Shown: positions 48,900-61,149 of the stretch, piece by piece
How the letters are laid out: the number at the start of each line of letters is the position of its first letter
Position numbering within the stretch: position 1 is the first letter of the stretch
From: Hofstenia miamia
Lineage: Eukaryota; Xenacoelomorpha; Acoela
DNA length: 64,000 bases
Assembly: GCA_004352715.1 (NCBI GenBank)
Contig: SCFE01000105.1
Coordinates: forward strand, 1,295,229 to 1,359,228
Direction of reading: 5' to 3'
The notes under the pieces: generated by a model
What the model saw: only the letters and a program-made list of their open reading frames with translations
What the model was told of the DNA's origin: nothing
The model's database searches: none
Position numbers and translations under genes: made by a program

Positions 48900-51800
48900 C
48901 ATAAAATAGTTCTGTGCAAAAGTTCTCACACTTCACTTGAACAAATTTTTTTACAGTGATGAACACTAGCTTTGATTTTTTGCAATTGAGTTAATTTTAA
49001 CATTGTGAATTCAAATTTCTCCTCAATTTTTATATATGAAATTTAGATTTCCTCCTATAAAACTGTAAATGGCCTCCCTAAAACTATATTAGTACATATG
49101 TATGGTATGTGAAATATAACACGAAAATCGTATTCAGTATGAAATAATTAGTATATTCACAATTTTTGTAAGGATTTTTTCAGATGTTTCGGAAATATTG
49201 GTTGTCAAATCTTTACATTATCCCTTTACAATGTTGAAATTTGCACCTTAATTAGCCGTAAAACACTCACTATTACAAGGAGCAATTTATCTATTTTCTT
49301 AATCTTATGCAAAAATATCTTCCCTTCATTTTTCATAATAATGTTACATGAACATAACCACTCAATTATTTAGAAAAAAAATATTGGGTGCCTTCTTAAA
49401 AAATTGTGGTTTGTAACACCTAATTTTCAAATTGTTTTGATGTATACAATGAATTCCACATATTATGGGATGCAATTTTTGCTGCATGTAACTCACTAGA
49501 ATGTTTGTTTTAACAAAAGGTTTTGAACTGTTTGATTAGTAAAAATATTTGAAAAATTATATACAAGTGTTTTGTTAATGAATTTTCATATGAAAACTTC
49601 TTAGCAAAACATCTTAAATGTAATTTTTACTAGAAGGATACTACAAAGTTTTGTTCAAACTGCTATTTCTAGAAGGGATTGCTGAATTAATTTGCAATAA
49701 TCTGTTAAAAATGCAAAAGTTAATAGTTAATTGCGAATCAAACCTAAATTTAGATTTCACTATCGCAATTCTAGACGACATTGATTTTTATAATATACTT
49801 CACTATATCAAAATTTGTTGCTTTTTTCTTGTATTTGAAGAGTTTTGTTTTAAGGTGAGCACGAATGCTTTATTGGATTAAAAGGTACGTTATTACTTTG
49901 TTGATAGTTTATAAAATTTAGCCATTCCGTAGTCTTGATGGCACCTCGAATCACATTGCTTAAACATTTTAATGCCATCAATTTTCACATGTTCAAGATT
50001 CATAGTCTTTTGTGTAATTGCAGAATTTATTATACTGATATATGCTATATAAACTTACTAGTCTTCAAAGATGTGACTCAAAATCGGCAATATAACATCA
50101 TTATTGTATAATTCTTACATTTAATATCATAACTGTGCACTTGTTAGAGCCATGTTGTAGTTCTACAACTTTCAATTTTCTCCTCTCTAACCAGTTAAAA
50201 GTGCAAACATTTGGTAGTTTATGCAATTTTTTCAGTAAGGAAATACAAAAAATATGGTATGAAAATGTGCGTACTACACTTATTTTCGTCAAATTCATAA
50301 AATTCTATCTGTCTCCGTAGTTATTTTTTAAATTGTAATACCATTCCCATTCATTTCATTTGCAGAATACATCCCGTTTTTATAATCAATAGTTGTTTGA
50401 AACTATGCCTAGAAAAACCGAAACATTTGCGATTTTAGCCTAGAAAATTGTTTTATTATATTACTCATTGCTTTGCATGTCAATTCTTATTGAAACTATT
50501 TTCAATGAAAAAGGATACGTACTAAATGTGTTGGTATCAGCTACCTAATGGAATTAAATCTCGGGTTGACCAAGTTGTTTTAGTTTAACAATTTCATAAA
50601 ATTTCAGAATATTTTGAGTAAAATTATCAGATTTGTACTACTATTCTACAAAAATAGTCGTCTACATATAGTTTTAAAAATTTCTATACTTGAAATAAAA
50701 TAATACACAATTCAAAATTCTCGGTTATGTAAATTGATCTTTAGCCAGCATTTTCCTTCATTTGATTATATTTTCAATTAATTATTAATTTATACTTTTG
50801 TTTCTTCAAAAATTTATTTTTGAATTTAAGTTATTATGTTCTAGAATGTATTGAAGCTTCGATAAGATAAAGTTTACAGAATTTTCCAAGTGTAAATTTT
50901 ATTGTAGATCCACGATTATCATCAAGCCAATCCTAACAAAAAAATTACATGCTACTGCATTTTTGTATATAGGCTTTAGTGCATGCACTAAAACTTTTAG
51001 CTGTAGAGAGAGAATTAGCAAAGTTCAAAAATAGTCAAACTTAGGTGAATTATGGCATTCACTAAGTTCTCACATATGGGGGTTACTATCTTTTATTTCA
51101 AGTATGATTCGTTGCATATCGAGTTTGTCCCGCACCTTTATACAATTTTTTTATAATGAAGTTTATTGTATAGCGAAACGGAGAACATTGAGATGTCGAT
51201 TGGGAAAAATTTGTGTTAGCTGTTAATGTTTTAATATTGGTATGTTGCACTAAATCATTTGTATATGTCTATACCATGTTGTTTTAGTTTAGCACTCATT
51301 TGGCTGATTTTATAGTATCATACCAAACCTTAGCTTCCATTCTAAAAAATGAGCTAATTTTCATCACTTCAACGAGACTCATTTCGCTAGGCTATACGTT
51401 GTAGACGAACAACTTTGTTCGAAAAGCTCAATTGACGTTAACAAAGTGTGTGTTATCTTTGTTAGAAATGTCTCTACCAGGTGATAAACTTGTATAAACA
51501 GTTATAACTTCAAGAATAATACGGATGTGCAAAAGCTTGTTTGCATGTCTGTTTTCTTCTATTTGTTAAGTAAAACATACTTTACGAAATGTCAGCCAAT
51601 CGGTTGTCGCTAACTTTCATTACATATTCTACAGCGGATGCTATTATTGTGGTATGTTCATTGAAACAAATTTTATTCTTGCATATTGTTAATCGTTTGA
51701 ATTTTCAACAGATACCCTAATCTTTTTGCATTTTTGTGAAATTTTTATTGTAGTAATACAACATGCGTATTTGCATTTTTACTTGAATATTAAGATATTA

Positions 51801-52540
51801 GTTTTCTAACAACCAAATGTGATTTACATGTAACTTCGCCAATGTTGAAATGTTTATTTACCTATGTTCTGGTTTTCGACGTATTAATTGTCGTTCTGTA
51901 GATGCTATAGTATTTAAAATTTAAATGTATGAAATTTTGTGTATTTATTAATTCGCTTATTGTAGGATTTCGTAGTACTCTAAATTTTACCACAAATTTT
52001 TATATGCTGTAAGTTTTAATTTCTATGTTTTTCAAATTGCCTGTTATTTATATTGCTTTCTTTAATGAGTAATCCTTCGTTTTACGTAATATTAAACAAA
52101 TTTTAAAGTTTATTGTGATAAAAGAGCATTTCTACATTTTATCTTCTATTAGTTAACTAATTACACTTAAAGTCAAATTAATTTTAAGCAAAGTGCGTTC
52201 GTAAAGTAATTATTTGTGATCTGATTATATTTCAATTCCTGCAGGTATTTCAAAGACGACAATCACGTTTTCAATACGTTTGAGAATTTTAAATACGCAT
52301 TTGTTTCATAAAACCGGTTATATTTTCTCAGAAGATTATATATGATAGCTCATTCTGAGTTATTTCATCTATATTTGCTTTCTATTATTGTTGCTATTTT
52401 GTATTACATTACTGATTCTATATTAACTCATTTTGTTAGTTTTACATGTGCAATAATACCTTTAATGGGCAGGTAAATCCTTCTAACTGATATTCTATTT
52501 GTTTTTAGCGTAATCCACCCTATGTTTTTATCATTTACTT
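48900..52540. other. No gene recognised; likely upstream region or 5' intron of SMS-family gene
   Basis: AT-rich sequence with no exon that I can support. The promoter and any noncoding first exon of the SMS-family gene should lie in or before this stretch. Confidence 0.45.
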
Positions 52541-52559
52541 TTAGTCTCGACCTTAGCAA

Positions 52560-52772
52560 ATGGAGAGCAATGCGAGTAAGCCCAGCATAATTGCAATGGC
52601 CTCGTCTTCTATCGGAAGCACTCGTGATGTTGCTAAGCGTCCTGCCTCTCCAAACTCATCCAATGACAAGGAACCTCTACCAGACTACACATCTGTCGAC
52701 GTCTACGATGTTGATTTAATACAGGATGCTAGGGCTGATAAAATTCCTGTAAAATCGGTTGTCGTTACTCAG
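52560..52772 (+). CDS. SMS-family exon 1 (cytosolic N-terminus)
   Basis: 71 codons from ATG to donor CAG|GTGATT, phase 0. It encodes a Ser/Pro/Asp-rich soluble stretch (PLPDYTSVDVYDVDLIQD). The last 77 coding bases and donor are repeated after the 20-base gap at 52798-52817, which is an assembly overlap rather than a second exon. Confidence 0.85.
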
Positions 52773-55700
52773 GTGATTTTTTAGCGTAACTTCACGTNNN
52801 NNNNNNNNNNNNNNNNNTCGACGTCTACGATGTTGATTTAATACAGGATGCTAGGGCTGATAAAATTCCTGTAAAATCGGTTGTCGTTACTCAGGTGATT
52901 TTTTAGCGTAACTTCACGTGCACGTGTCATTTATTTAATTTAAACATTATCCCACGTATTTTTATTAATGTAAAGCCTTTATTTATTCGTGAACATTTCC
53001 TTATCTATAATCTTTTCACTTTTGCGAAGACTCGTGTTCGGAAAATTCCGATGATTATGATGTTTTTTAGATTATATCTATGTTTCAAAAGTAGTGTGTA
53101 TTCTGGGTTTATGTATATTTATGTACTTTAATATCGCATGAGCTACTTGCTGAAACTTTTGTCATGATCTTTTGAGCATTATTAACTTATTTTTACAGTC
53201 ATGAAAGTATGATATATGAAGAATTTATGCAAATCAATTTTTATAGTATGCAAAATTTAATGTAGGATTCAGAAGCTTAAGTTATTCCTTTTGCATTTTA
53301 GTGCAATCAATAACAAACTAAAATTTAGAAAGATTCATTGATAAATAATATTGAAAACCGATATTTGAAAATGCTATATGAATTATGAATAATTTTGATT
53401 TTTGCAGAGGAATATATAACAATGGTCGGTCCTATTATCCAAACTAGATTTATTATTAAATAAATTATTCCAGTTTAGCCTTTGAGAACGTGCATTCGTT
53501 CTTATTTAGCGATTTGTCTTTCCAAGTGTTTGCATGAATGCGAGTTGATTAAGCAAATTCGAAAATGAAGGTGATACGCGGGTAAACTTTATCCTAAACG
53601 TACACAGAGAATCATTTGACAATTTTTCGCATTTATTTGATTATTGTGCTTAATATTGTCAAGTTTGAGCCAAGTGTAATCTATCAATTGTTGTAATTCA
53701 ACTGCAATTTTCGCATCATTAATGAATTGCAGCTGGTGACAGAATAACAATAGCATATAATGCGAATATGAGACCGTAGTAGTAATAAAGTGTTCATTTA
53801 GATGTGATGTTTCCTTGTCCTCATTATCTATGATATCTCATATGGAATATTTTGTTCGGAAAAAAAATTCATTTTTCAATTGACTTAAATTGTTTTATAT
53901 TTTTCATAATTTCATTTTTAGGGACGAAGTGAGATTCGCAAACTGGTGTTGTCGATAATTTTTCAACAATTTTGTCAAATTATCATGATATTCACCCTTG
54001 TGCGCTCAAACGATCGAATGGACGTTGAGTCATCTGTGCTTCCAGATATTGTTTTGGATCACGTGCCCTACATTCGATGGGCTGTTAGATGGAGCGAAAT
54101 TCTGCTTTTTTCTTTGTGCATCTCTTTTTGTATTTTACTAATTCTTCATAAAAATCGGTATGATATTTAGTCTTGCGTAATGTTTTTGATTTTTAAAGTT
54201 AACTACATTCGACATCCACATTGTAGATTTATTATATATAATCTGAAATCCACTTCAATAACGTATTAATATAAATATTTCGCTATTGTCAGAAGTTCTA
54301 AACTAAGAAAACGAAACAACAACCAAAGGGTATTATTCACTCCTACGACGGTTAAAACAAATAAAATTAAAAAATAAAATAACCTAACAATAATAAAATG
54401 AACACGGATTGTCAAAATTGAAGCGAGAAACAAAAGATCACCCGATAACGGAGTTGAGAGTGGACTTAAATTGAGAAGATGCGGAAAAGCCTGTGATGAG
54501 CAGTAATCGGGTAGTTAGCAATAGGAATAATGTGAATTATGAAAGAATTTTTTGAGTGAACTTTGTGAGTGCGGGTTTGATGAAAGAAAACAAGTATCAA
54601 AAAAATGTAGAATGGGAAGGAGCAAATTGAATGTAACCAAGGGATCAAGATCATATTTTATTAACAAAAGATAAAATTGAAAACGTTTTATTAGTTTAAT
54701 GATTAAAATCACCGTTGGTCCTCTTGATATCGATTCGAGCCGTAACCCGTTCAATAATGTCAAATCACTGCCTCCACATATAATTTACAATCTATATTCT
54801 ATAAAGATGTATATCCGTGAGACACCAAACTAAGATTATACACCTTTTCAATCTCAATTTCACACATTTGGTCACACTGTATATTCCATTTTTTACATTC
54901 TTTTGTGTAATAGTTTATATTGAACAACAGCATATTAGGATTATAGTTTAAATACTATGCTTCTCCTGGCATATTTTTTCAAATTTAAAATGTTTTGGAA
55001 AGCTAATACAAATTAAACCCAATTCCTTTTGCTTTTTGTTTAGTTTCACACAGTATGCTTTGCAATTCTACTGCAATGTGCGCCTAATCGTGTATATTGT
55101 ATAGATTACTAGCATTATGAAAATTAAAATTAAAGTTTATTTTACAACGATATTTGTACAGTTTTTTACCATGTTTTTCACATTCCTCTTTCTTGACATT
55201 TGATCGCATTTTGCAATGCTGATGTAGTTTTATGAACAGCTGTGTAAAATACTTAAAAAATATGGAAAACAGTATAAGGCAAAGTATATTTGAAGCAGTA
55301 GAAAATAATACATTGGGTAAGATGGGACAGAGTTGAACGTGGGATTATGGAGCAGGGTACCTAGTCTGATAGTCTGTGGCAGTGGTGCACATCGGCAGAA
55401 AACTTAAGCCCGACCCGGCCCAGCAATCTAGGTTTGGCCCATTTTAGGTCCAATTTTATGAAAGCTGTCAACAAATTTTCTTAAAATTCTCGGTTTTCCA
55501 GACTAAAGTTTGGGAAACCTAAGCTGAGATTTAGAAATGTATGTGATACTAATTCAAAATTTCAAAGTAAAAATTGTATTTTTCACCACAGTCTTTATAA
55601 ATAATACAGCATTGACTGCGTTTGGGTTGACTTGCTTGCACTGTTGTGTAATAGGAAGTTTTTTTAAATGTCGGCTCAAGTCCCACCATACCCGTCCCAT

Positions 55701-57034
55701 TTCCACTTGCTTCATTTTTATCTCTGCTTCACATATAAATGCTTTGTACTGAACAGAAGTTAGGTTGCATTCAGGCAACAGAATATGGGTGAATTCTTTG
55801 AATATTATATCTGGCTTTTCTTCATTTCGTCTAATCAAATAAATATTTAATATGTCTGGTGAAATCTGTTCTTTCTCCATCCATACTGTTCTGATGAATG
55901 GGCCAGCTCTAATAATCGTAACCTTTGAGAACGTGCATTCTACTCTTACCAGTAATTCTTATTAAGCGATCTGTATTTCCAAGTGTTTGCATGAATGCGA
56001 TTGGTTAATGTCTGCCACATTTTTATAACATTTATGAATCCAACATGCTGCTTCTGTTTTTGACTAATGTACTTGAGGAAGTTTGCAAAGTTTCCATATT
56101 ACATTTTATATTTATATGTGTTTTACATAATTGTTGTTTATTAATAGTTTAGCGATTTATGCATTAGTCAATGAAAGAATTTGTAATATTATATATATAT
56201 ATATATTCATTTTTAGCATAGATGAAGAAAATTTTTACATCCGACTAAGATCAGAACATCATAAAATAGGAGAAGCATTAATAATTAAACAATCAAACAA
56301 AGATCAATTATTGAATAAACAACTAAGCATGATATCATTGAACTTATTTTAAGAGCATGCAATATTAAAATATATAAAGTGTAGTCTCTTGTAAATATAT
56401 TTAGTTTTTTTCCGCATATTTGTACTGATGATGTTTTATATAAACGAAACCTGTCTATCCTTTTTATAGCGTCTATATTAAAAAAAAATATGAAGAAGCT
56501 CAGTATAATCACACCTAAATATATATANNNNNNNNNNNNNNNNNNNNNNNNNNNNNNNNNNNNNNNNNNNNNNNNNNNNNNNNNNNNNNNNNNNNNNNNN
56601 NNNNNNNNNNNNNNNNNNNNNNNNNNNNNNNNNNNNNNNNNNNNNNNNNNNNNNNNNNNNNNNNNNNNNNNNNNNNNNNNNNNNNNNNNNNNNNNNNNNN
56701 NNNNNNNNNNNNNNNNNNNNNNNNNNNNNNNNNNNNNNNNNNNNNNNNNNNNNNNNNNNNNNNNNNNNNNNNNNNNNNNNNNNNNNNNNNNNNNNNNNNN
56801 NNNNNNNNNNNNNNNNNNNNNNNNNNNNNNNNNNNNNNNNNNNNNNNNNNNNNNNNNNNNNNNNNNNNNNNNNNNNNNNNNNNNNNNNNNNNNNNNNNNN
56901 NNNNNNNNNNNNNNNNNNNNNNNNNNNNNNNNNNNNNNNNNNNNNNNNNNNNNNNNNNNNNNNNNNNNNNNNNNNNNNNNNNNNNNNNNNNNNNNNNNNN
57001 NNNNNNNNNNNNNNNNNNNNNNNNNNNNNNNNNN

Positions 57035-57066
<32 letters not shown>

Positions 57067-59283
57067 CATTATCTTAGAATCATCATCTTGTTAATGATTT
57101 TGTAATGCGTAGCATTTTTAGTAGATTTTCTGCGAATGTTGTGTTATGCTGTATACACAAGCCAGTTATTTTGTTTTAGAATGCAAATGTATGTTTGTGT
57201 CGGTTATAATATCATAAATTTCACTTTCTTGCATTGGCTATTTTAGTATATTAGTTATTCGTAGAATTCTTGCAGTGGCTGGTGTTTGTATGCTCATACG
57301 AGCGATATGTATTTCTTCAACTGTGCTGCCACGGTCTCGCCCAACTATGGAGTGTGCACCCAAGTCAAGAAATACAGCCGAAGTATTTCATAGGATTTTT
57401 ATTATGTATATGAGCTCTGGTCTTGGTATTTTTGGTGGACACATGTGTGGGAATTATTTCTTCTCAGGACACACATTAATGTTAACCTTAATTCACTACG
57501 GCTACCAGCAATGTAAGTTTTTTCACATTTATAATTATTATCAAAGTGATTATCAAAGTGCATTCATTTGTTATAAACAATTCTAATTGCCAAATGCCGT
57601 CACTATTCAAAGTGCATCTGTTCTCAACAAAATTCAATATTTGACGTACTTTCAACTCACCATATGTACCACAAGTAATTTGTATTACATATTCGTTTCT
57701 GTTATTGCAATTAAATAACTTTTGGCAGTATTGGAAATTTAATTGCTCACCCGTCTAAATATATTTCAAATAAAAAATATTTAAAATTCGGGTTAAATAT
57801 ATCTTTATATATTCATGTTTTAGTTAATATGAGGAACATGCAAATAGATATTTGTGTTAATGTCGTTTACTGGTAGGATTCATTATCAATCAAATTGAGT
57901 GATTTCACATGTGGAGCTGGGAAATGTTTCACATCGTTTTATTTCCAAAATGCATTTGTCTGTTTTTATGTTCTTTTACCTGCTTAAAATATTGAATAAA
58001 TTTATTTTATCGCGATTGGAGATATTGCTATTTTATACTTTTACTAATGTGAAGGGTGATACATTAGTTGTAAGTTGTTTCATTTTCAATAAGAAGCTAT
58101 TTTTAGCACAATATAAGATACTGCTAAATTGTGAGTTCTCCAATTTTGTTAATGATTAGGACTTTCACTTAATTTTCAAACCTCTGGTTCAATATAAGGT
58201 GTTTTTGAGCATGAATTTCCCGTTTTTTGGCAGAAACATTCATTTTACTGTAAATTTCCACACTTAATTGTGTTTAAAGTTTGAAGAATTACAACTGGAA
58301 GTCCAAAAATCCCTGAAGAATACCCTTGTAACTTTCAAGGATTACATCAATTTGATTTGAAACCTTGGCAATCAATCGATAGATAAAATTTCCATAATTA
58401 ATGAAAGGTGTTATCAAAAATTTAGATTATCCAAAATTATTGATACTTTCTATGTTATTCATCTACATTTATGAGTTATCAGATGGCGGAATTTTCACTT
58501 CTTTGGTTGACTTGTTTAACAACGATTTGATAAAAAAAGCAATAAATTTACCCCTGAAAATAGTAAAATATTACGCTTTAATCACTGTACATATATTATT
58601 TTTATGCAAAAGGTATGAAATTTTGCTGTAACTTTTTATTGCTCTGTATATTTGGGGACTCCGAATTTGCAGTTATGAAAGAAATTAGGAAATTTGTAGT
58701 TTATAGTTGATTTTTTAGCGTTTGTCTGTAGTTGTCACGTCGTCGGAATTTTTCACAATTTTTTTTCAATATTTGACCAAGTATAGTTTAGAAAGTCACA
58801 AAATTTCAGAAGAATTGATTCTTCAGTAGTTGTCAAAACATGATATCATAGCCCTACTGACCTACTAGTTTGCTGTATTTTGTAATTTATTGATTTTGGC
58901 CTCTCCGCTCTTAGTTCTCTAATTTAAGTTTGCATTTTTAAGTTTTGCATGGCTTACATTTTGATATATAATAAATGCTGTATTTAGATACCCCTGATAG
59001 TATGGTCTTTTTGCGACGCTTGTCCGCTGTTGTTTGTATTGTGATCACTATTCTAATCCTTCTTGCTCACAATCACTACACATTAGACATTCTAGGTGCC
59101 TTCTACATTGGCTCAAGTGTGTGGAATATTTATCACTTCCTCGCTCACAATGCCGCATATAGAACTCACCGTGCTTTTTCTAGCTTCTGGACTTGGGTCA
59201 TTTCACAATTTGAAGATGCTGACGAGCCCGTTATAGAAAATGAATTCTTAACTTTTAAAGAAGTGACTAATATGTTCAGCTGA
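52560..59283 (+). CDS. Sphingomyelin synthase / ceramide phosphotransferase family protein (4 exons)
   Basis: CDS join 52560-52772, 53922-54157, 57247-57512, 58988-59283: 1,011 bp, 336 residues. These enzymes move a phosphocholine or phosphoethanolamine headgroup from a glycerophospholipid to ceramide in Golgi, ER or plasma membrane. Predicted membrane segments: about 79-98, 130-147, 154-174, 217-234, 250-266 and 272-290, the six expected. The catalytic set is present: His225 in SGHT, His268 and Asp272 in AHNHYTLD. The signature CGDxxxSGHT reads CGNYFFSGHT, with Asp to Asn at 219. The N-terminal 71 residues are polar with no clear SAM domain, though a SAM domain in an unseen upstream exon cannot be excluded. 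The chosen ATG follows a likely acceptor (CCTTAG), so a 5' noncoding exon is probable. Whether it makes sphingomyelin or ceramide phosphoethanolamine cannot be read from the sequence. Confidence 0.92.
52798..52817. other. Assembly gap (20 N) with duplicated flanks
   Basis: The 102 bases before the gap (52696-52797) recur right after it (52818-52919), so the gap is an unmerged overlap. Confidence 0.95.
53479..53548 (+). repeat. Dispersed repeat, copy 1
   Basis: CCTTTGAGAACGTGCATTC and CCAAGTGTTTGCATGAATGC blocks shared with 55922-56006; both copies are in SMS-family introns. Confidence 0.8.
53922..54157 (+). CDS. SMS-family exon 2 (membrane segments 1-2)
   Basis: Acceptor CATTTTTAG, donor CG|GTATGA, 236 bp ending two bases into an Arg codon. 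It encodes IRKLVLSIIFQQF, the lumenal loop (DHVPYIRWAVRWSEI) and the second hydrophobic helix. Confidence 0.9.
54300..54745 (-). pseudogene. LINE 3' end, GTT-like tail
   Basis: The minus strand gives KYDLDPLVTFNLLL and SLKKFFHNSHYS, a diverged match to the LDPFDFIKFSN...FFNRA region of the FSPPPS LINE family, and ends in ACCGTCGTAGGAGTGAATAA plus a GTTGTT tail. In the second intron of the SMS-family gene. Confidence 0.55.
55554..55922 (-). CDS. Unassigned coding-like ORF, antisense in SMS-family intron
   Basis: 108 codons from the first ATG; the frame stays open further upstream to about 55922. The product is natural-looking and charged (ISPDILNIYLIRRNEEKPDI, EMGRVWWDLSRHLKKLP). It contains no motif I can assign. 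It lies between a CAGTGGTGCACATCGG hAT-like end at 55383 and a dispersed repeat at 55922, so a transposon origin is likely. Confidence 0.4.
   Translation of the reverse strand, partial: VTIIRAGPFIRTVWMEKEQISPDILNIYLIRRNEEKPDIIFKEFTHILLPECNLTSVQYKAFICEAEIKMKQVEMGRVWWDLSRHLKKLPITQQCKQVNPNAVNAVLFIKTVVKNTIFTLKF
55922..56006 (+). repeat. Dispersed repeat, copy 2
   Basis: Same blocks as 53479-53548, with about 15 extra bases in the middle. Confidence 0.8.
56215..56470 (+). pseudogene. Possible Penelope-like element 3' end
   Basis: A short frame encodes HHKIGEALIIKQSN and LLNKQLSMISLNLF, like the KEALxI...LN...S..L.LF end of the GIY-YIG endonuclease of Penelope-like elements. It is followed by ACTGATGATGTTTTAT and AACGAAACCTGTC, an arrangement I associate with such elements. 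Fragment only. Confidence 0.45.
56528..57034. other. Assembly gap (507 N)
   Basis: 507 N bases flanked by AT dinucleotide repeats, within an SMS-family intron. Confidence 0.98.
57247..57512 (+). CDS. SMS-family exon 3 (CGNxxxSGHT motif)
   Basis: Acceptor CTATTTTAG, donor T|GTAAGT, 266 bp. It encodes RRILAVAGVCMLIRAIC, the Cys-containing lumenal loop (TMECAPKSRN), and MCGNYFFSGHTLMLTL with the first catalytic His. Confidence 0.92.
58988..59283 (+). CDS. SMS-family exon 4 (HYTLD motif, stop)
   Basis: Acceptor GTATTTAG joins a split Tyr codon. It encodes AHNHYTLDILGAFYIG with the second catalytic His and the Asp, the last helix, a cytosolic tail rich in acidic residues and a TGA stop. A candidate poly(A) signal AATAAA lies at 59731-59736. 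Confidence 0.93.
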
Positions 59284-60390
59284 CGATTTGCATTAATTAT
59301 GCGTTGAAGACTTTTGTCTGAGCAGACTTGGCTTGCTTTGTCCTCAGTAGTTTCGTCATCTTTTCTAGATTTTAATGAAGCATTTGGTTAAATGCTGATT
59401 TGTGGGCTGCCTGGTACTATGTATCCTAGTCATCATGCTTCTACTTTGAATTTTGATATTTACTATGCAATAACTTCAATATAAAACCTGTTAAGGGGCT
59501 TAATATCACGTTTCCCAATCTGTTTTTACTTATCAGTAATATGTGTTACAATGTTTAGTTATATTGGAAGAAATACATACGCTGTATGTGAAGTTTGTAC
59601 AATTTTTTAAATGAAAGTACTTTGTATTTTGACTGAATTTTTATGAGCAATATGATTTTCTATCTATATAATATTAGGCGAAAAATTGAAGACACTAAAA
59701 CAGTTCTTGGATTCGTTGATTCAAACGTGAAATAAAATAATTTTAATAACTAATATTCTGTATCTAATACATTCATTTATTCATGTAGATAGAACAATTT
59801 CAGACTTGGGAAACGGTTCTTATTCAACTTTGACCATTTAAAAAGATTTAAAAAATATTGGACATTATTTCAAACATGAAATGAACATATATTAGCTAAT
59901 TGCAATCGCTAATATATTTTTTGACAAGACTGGTTTATTACCACAATAATTTAGATTCATTTTTTATAATGGAAGTATATTTGAAAATGCTTATTGCTCA
60001 TTTGAAATTATTTTAATTAAAAAATCTTCATTTTGGATCAATTTTGAATATATTGTAGGGGCATTAATTTCCCAGCTGCTAAACGCCAACAGTGAAAACT
60101 ATATTGATAATTAATGTTTTTGCATATACGCAAAAGCTTTCTCTTTCTGTCCATTAGAAGCATAGAATTGCAGATTATAGAAATTCTTTCACTAACTTTT
60201 TTTATTACTCAGAGGAAGGATTACATCAGTTGTCCAAGCATTGAGGCATGACATATAACACACGCAGAAATGTCTTCATCCTTATGAAAATCACAAGTGC
60301 ATGTTTTACATATATATTGCATTGAGTGCTGTAGTGTACATAGCTAGAGCATGTTTTTAATCAATCATTTGATTAAATAATGTTATAAAG
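59284..60390. other. 3' flank of SMS-family gene; no other gene recognised
   Basis: AT-rich sequence; the first part should be 3' UTR of the SMS-family gene. Nothing else recognised up to the LINE fragment at 60394. Confidence 0.5.
59731..59736 (+). promoter_or_regulatory. Candidate polyadenylation signal of SMS-family gene
   Basis: An AATAAA hexamer about 450 bp after the stop codon of the SMS-family gene. AT-rich DNA gives many such hexamers by chance, so this is only the first good candidate. Confidence 0.35.
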
Positions 60391-60393
60391 AAA

Positions 60394-60880
60394 ATGGCAA
60401 TTTTAATTAAGGCTCTCAGCAATATATCTCAACAACTTCCAATCAAAGCAAAGATTCAATTAATTTACACATTAATACTAAGTCACTTTAATTATGGCAA
60501 CATACTAAATACTGACATAAATCAACAACTTTTGAATAAAATCAATGTACAAATAAATTGGACTATAAAAATTAACAAAATTTTTTCTAAATCCATAGTG
60601 TATAATTTATAAATTGTGTTAACTACTTTCTTTAAAATAGTTTTAATATTGTTCCCGATGACGAATCTAATGTTTTATCCTCCAAAATATCGTTTAGACA
60701 TAATTATAGAACAGTAAAAATTAAAACTCTTAAATATAACAAGAAAATAATACAAAATTCATTTCTCAATACATCAATAAATATATGGAATAACATACCC
60801 AAATCTATAAAACAAATCAATGAAATAAGAGTATTCAAAGACAAAATAAATAAACACTTCCATAGTTATACAAAGGAAAG
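60394..60880 (+). pseudogene. LINE C-terminal fragment
   Basis: Open for 72 codons (ALSNISQQLPIKAKIQLIYT, ILSHFNYGNIL), then broken frames with SINIWNNIPKSIKQINEIRV, the WNxLP block that ends CR1/L2/jockey-like LINE proteins. Confidence 0.7.
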
Positions 60881-61063
60881 CTTGAATACAAATGGCGAGG
60901 CTTTAAATTTTATAATACTGACTATTCAATTGACTGCATATAAATTCGTCATAGTCCAGGCTATTAGTTATAATTGCCGTTGTAAGTATTCATTTGTGTG
61001 TGTGTATATTTGTTTTTGTACTTGTGTAGTTTTTTTGATGCAATTTAGAACAGTATTTCATGT

Positions 61064-61145
61064 TAAGATAAGATAAGATAAGATATTCTTTATTCTGGTA
61101 ATATTTTCAATTACAAGACTGGTTATTATCTGAATAGCATCAAGA
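61064..61145 (-). mobile_element. LINE 3' tail, TTATC-repeat
   Basis: On the minus strand GCTATTCAGATAATAACC and CCAGAATAAAGAATA precede repeated TTATC units; the same arrangement ends the LINE at 63.6 kb. A short 5'-truncated copy. Confidence 0.55.
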
Positions 61146-61149
61146 ATGA

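Noticed and set aside
58401-58631. Plus-strand 76-codon hydrophobic ORF in the last SMS-family intron
   Set aside because: Exons 3 and 4 join directly in phase across the SMS core, leaving no room for it; composition is typical of AT-rich noncoding DNA.
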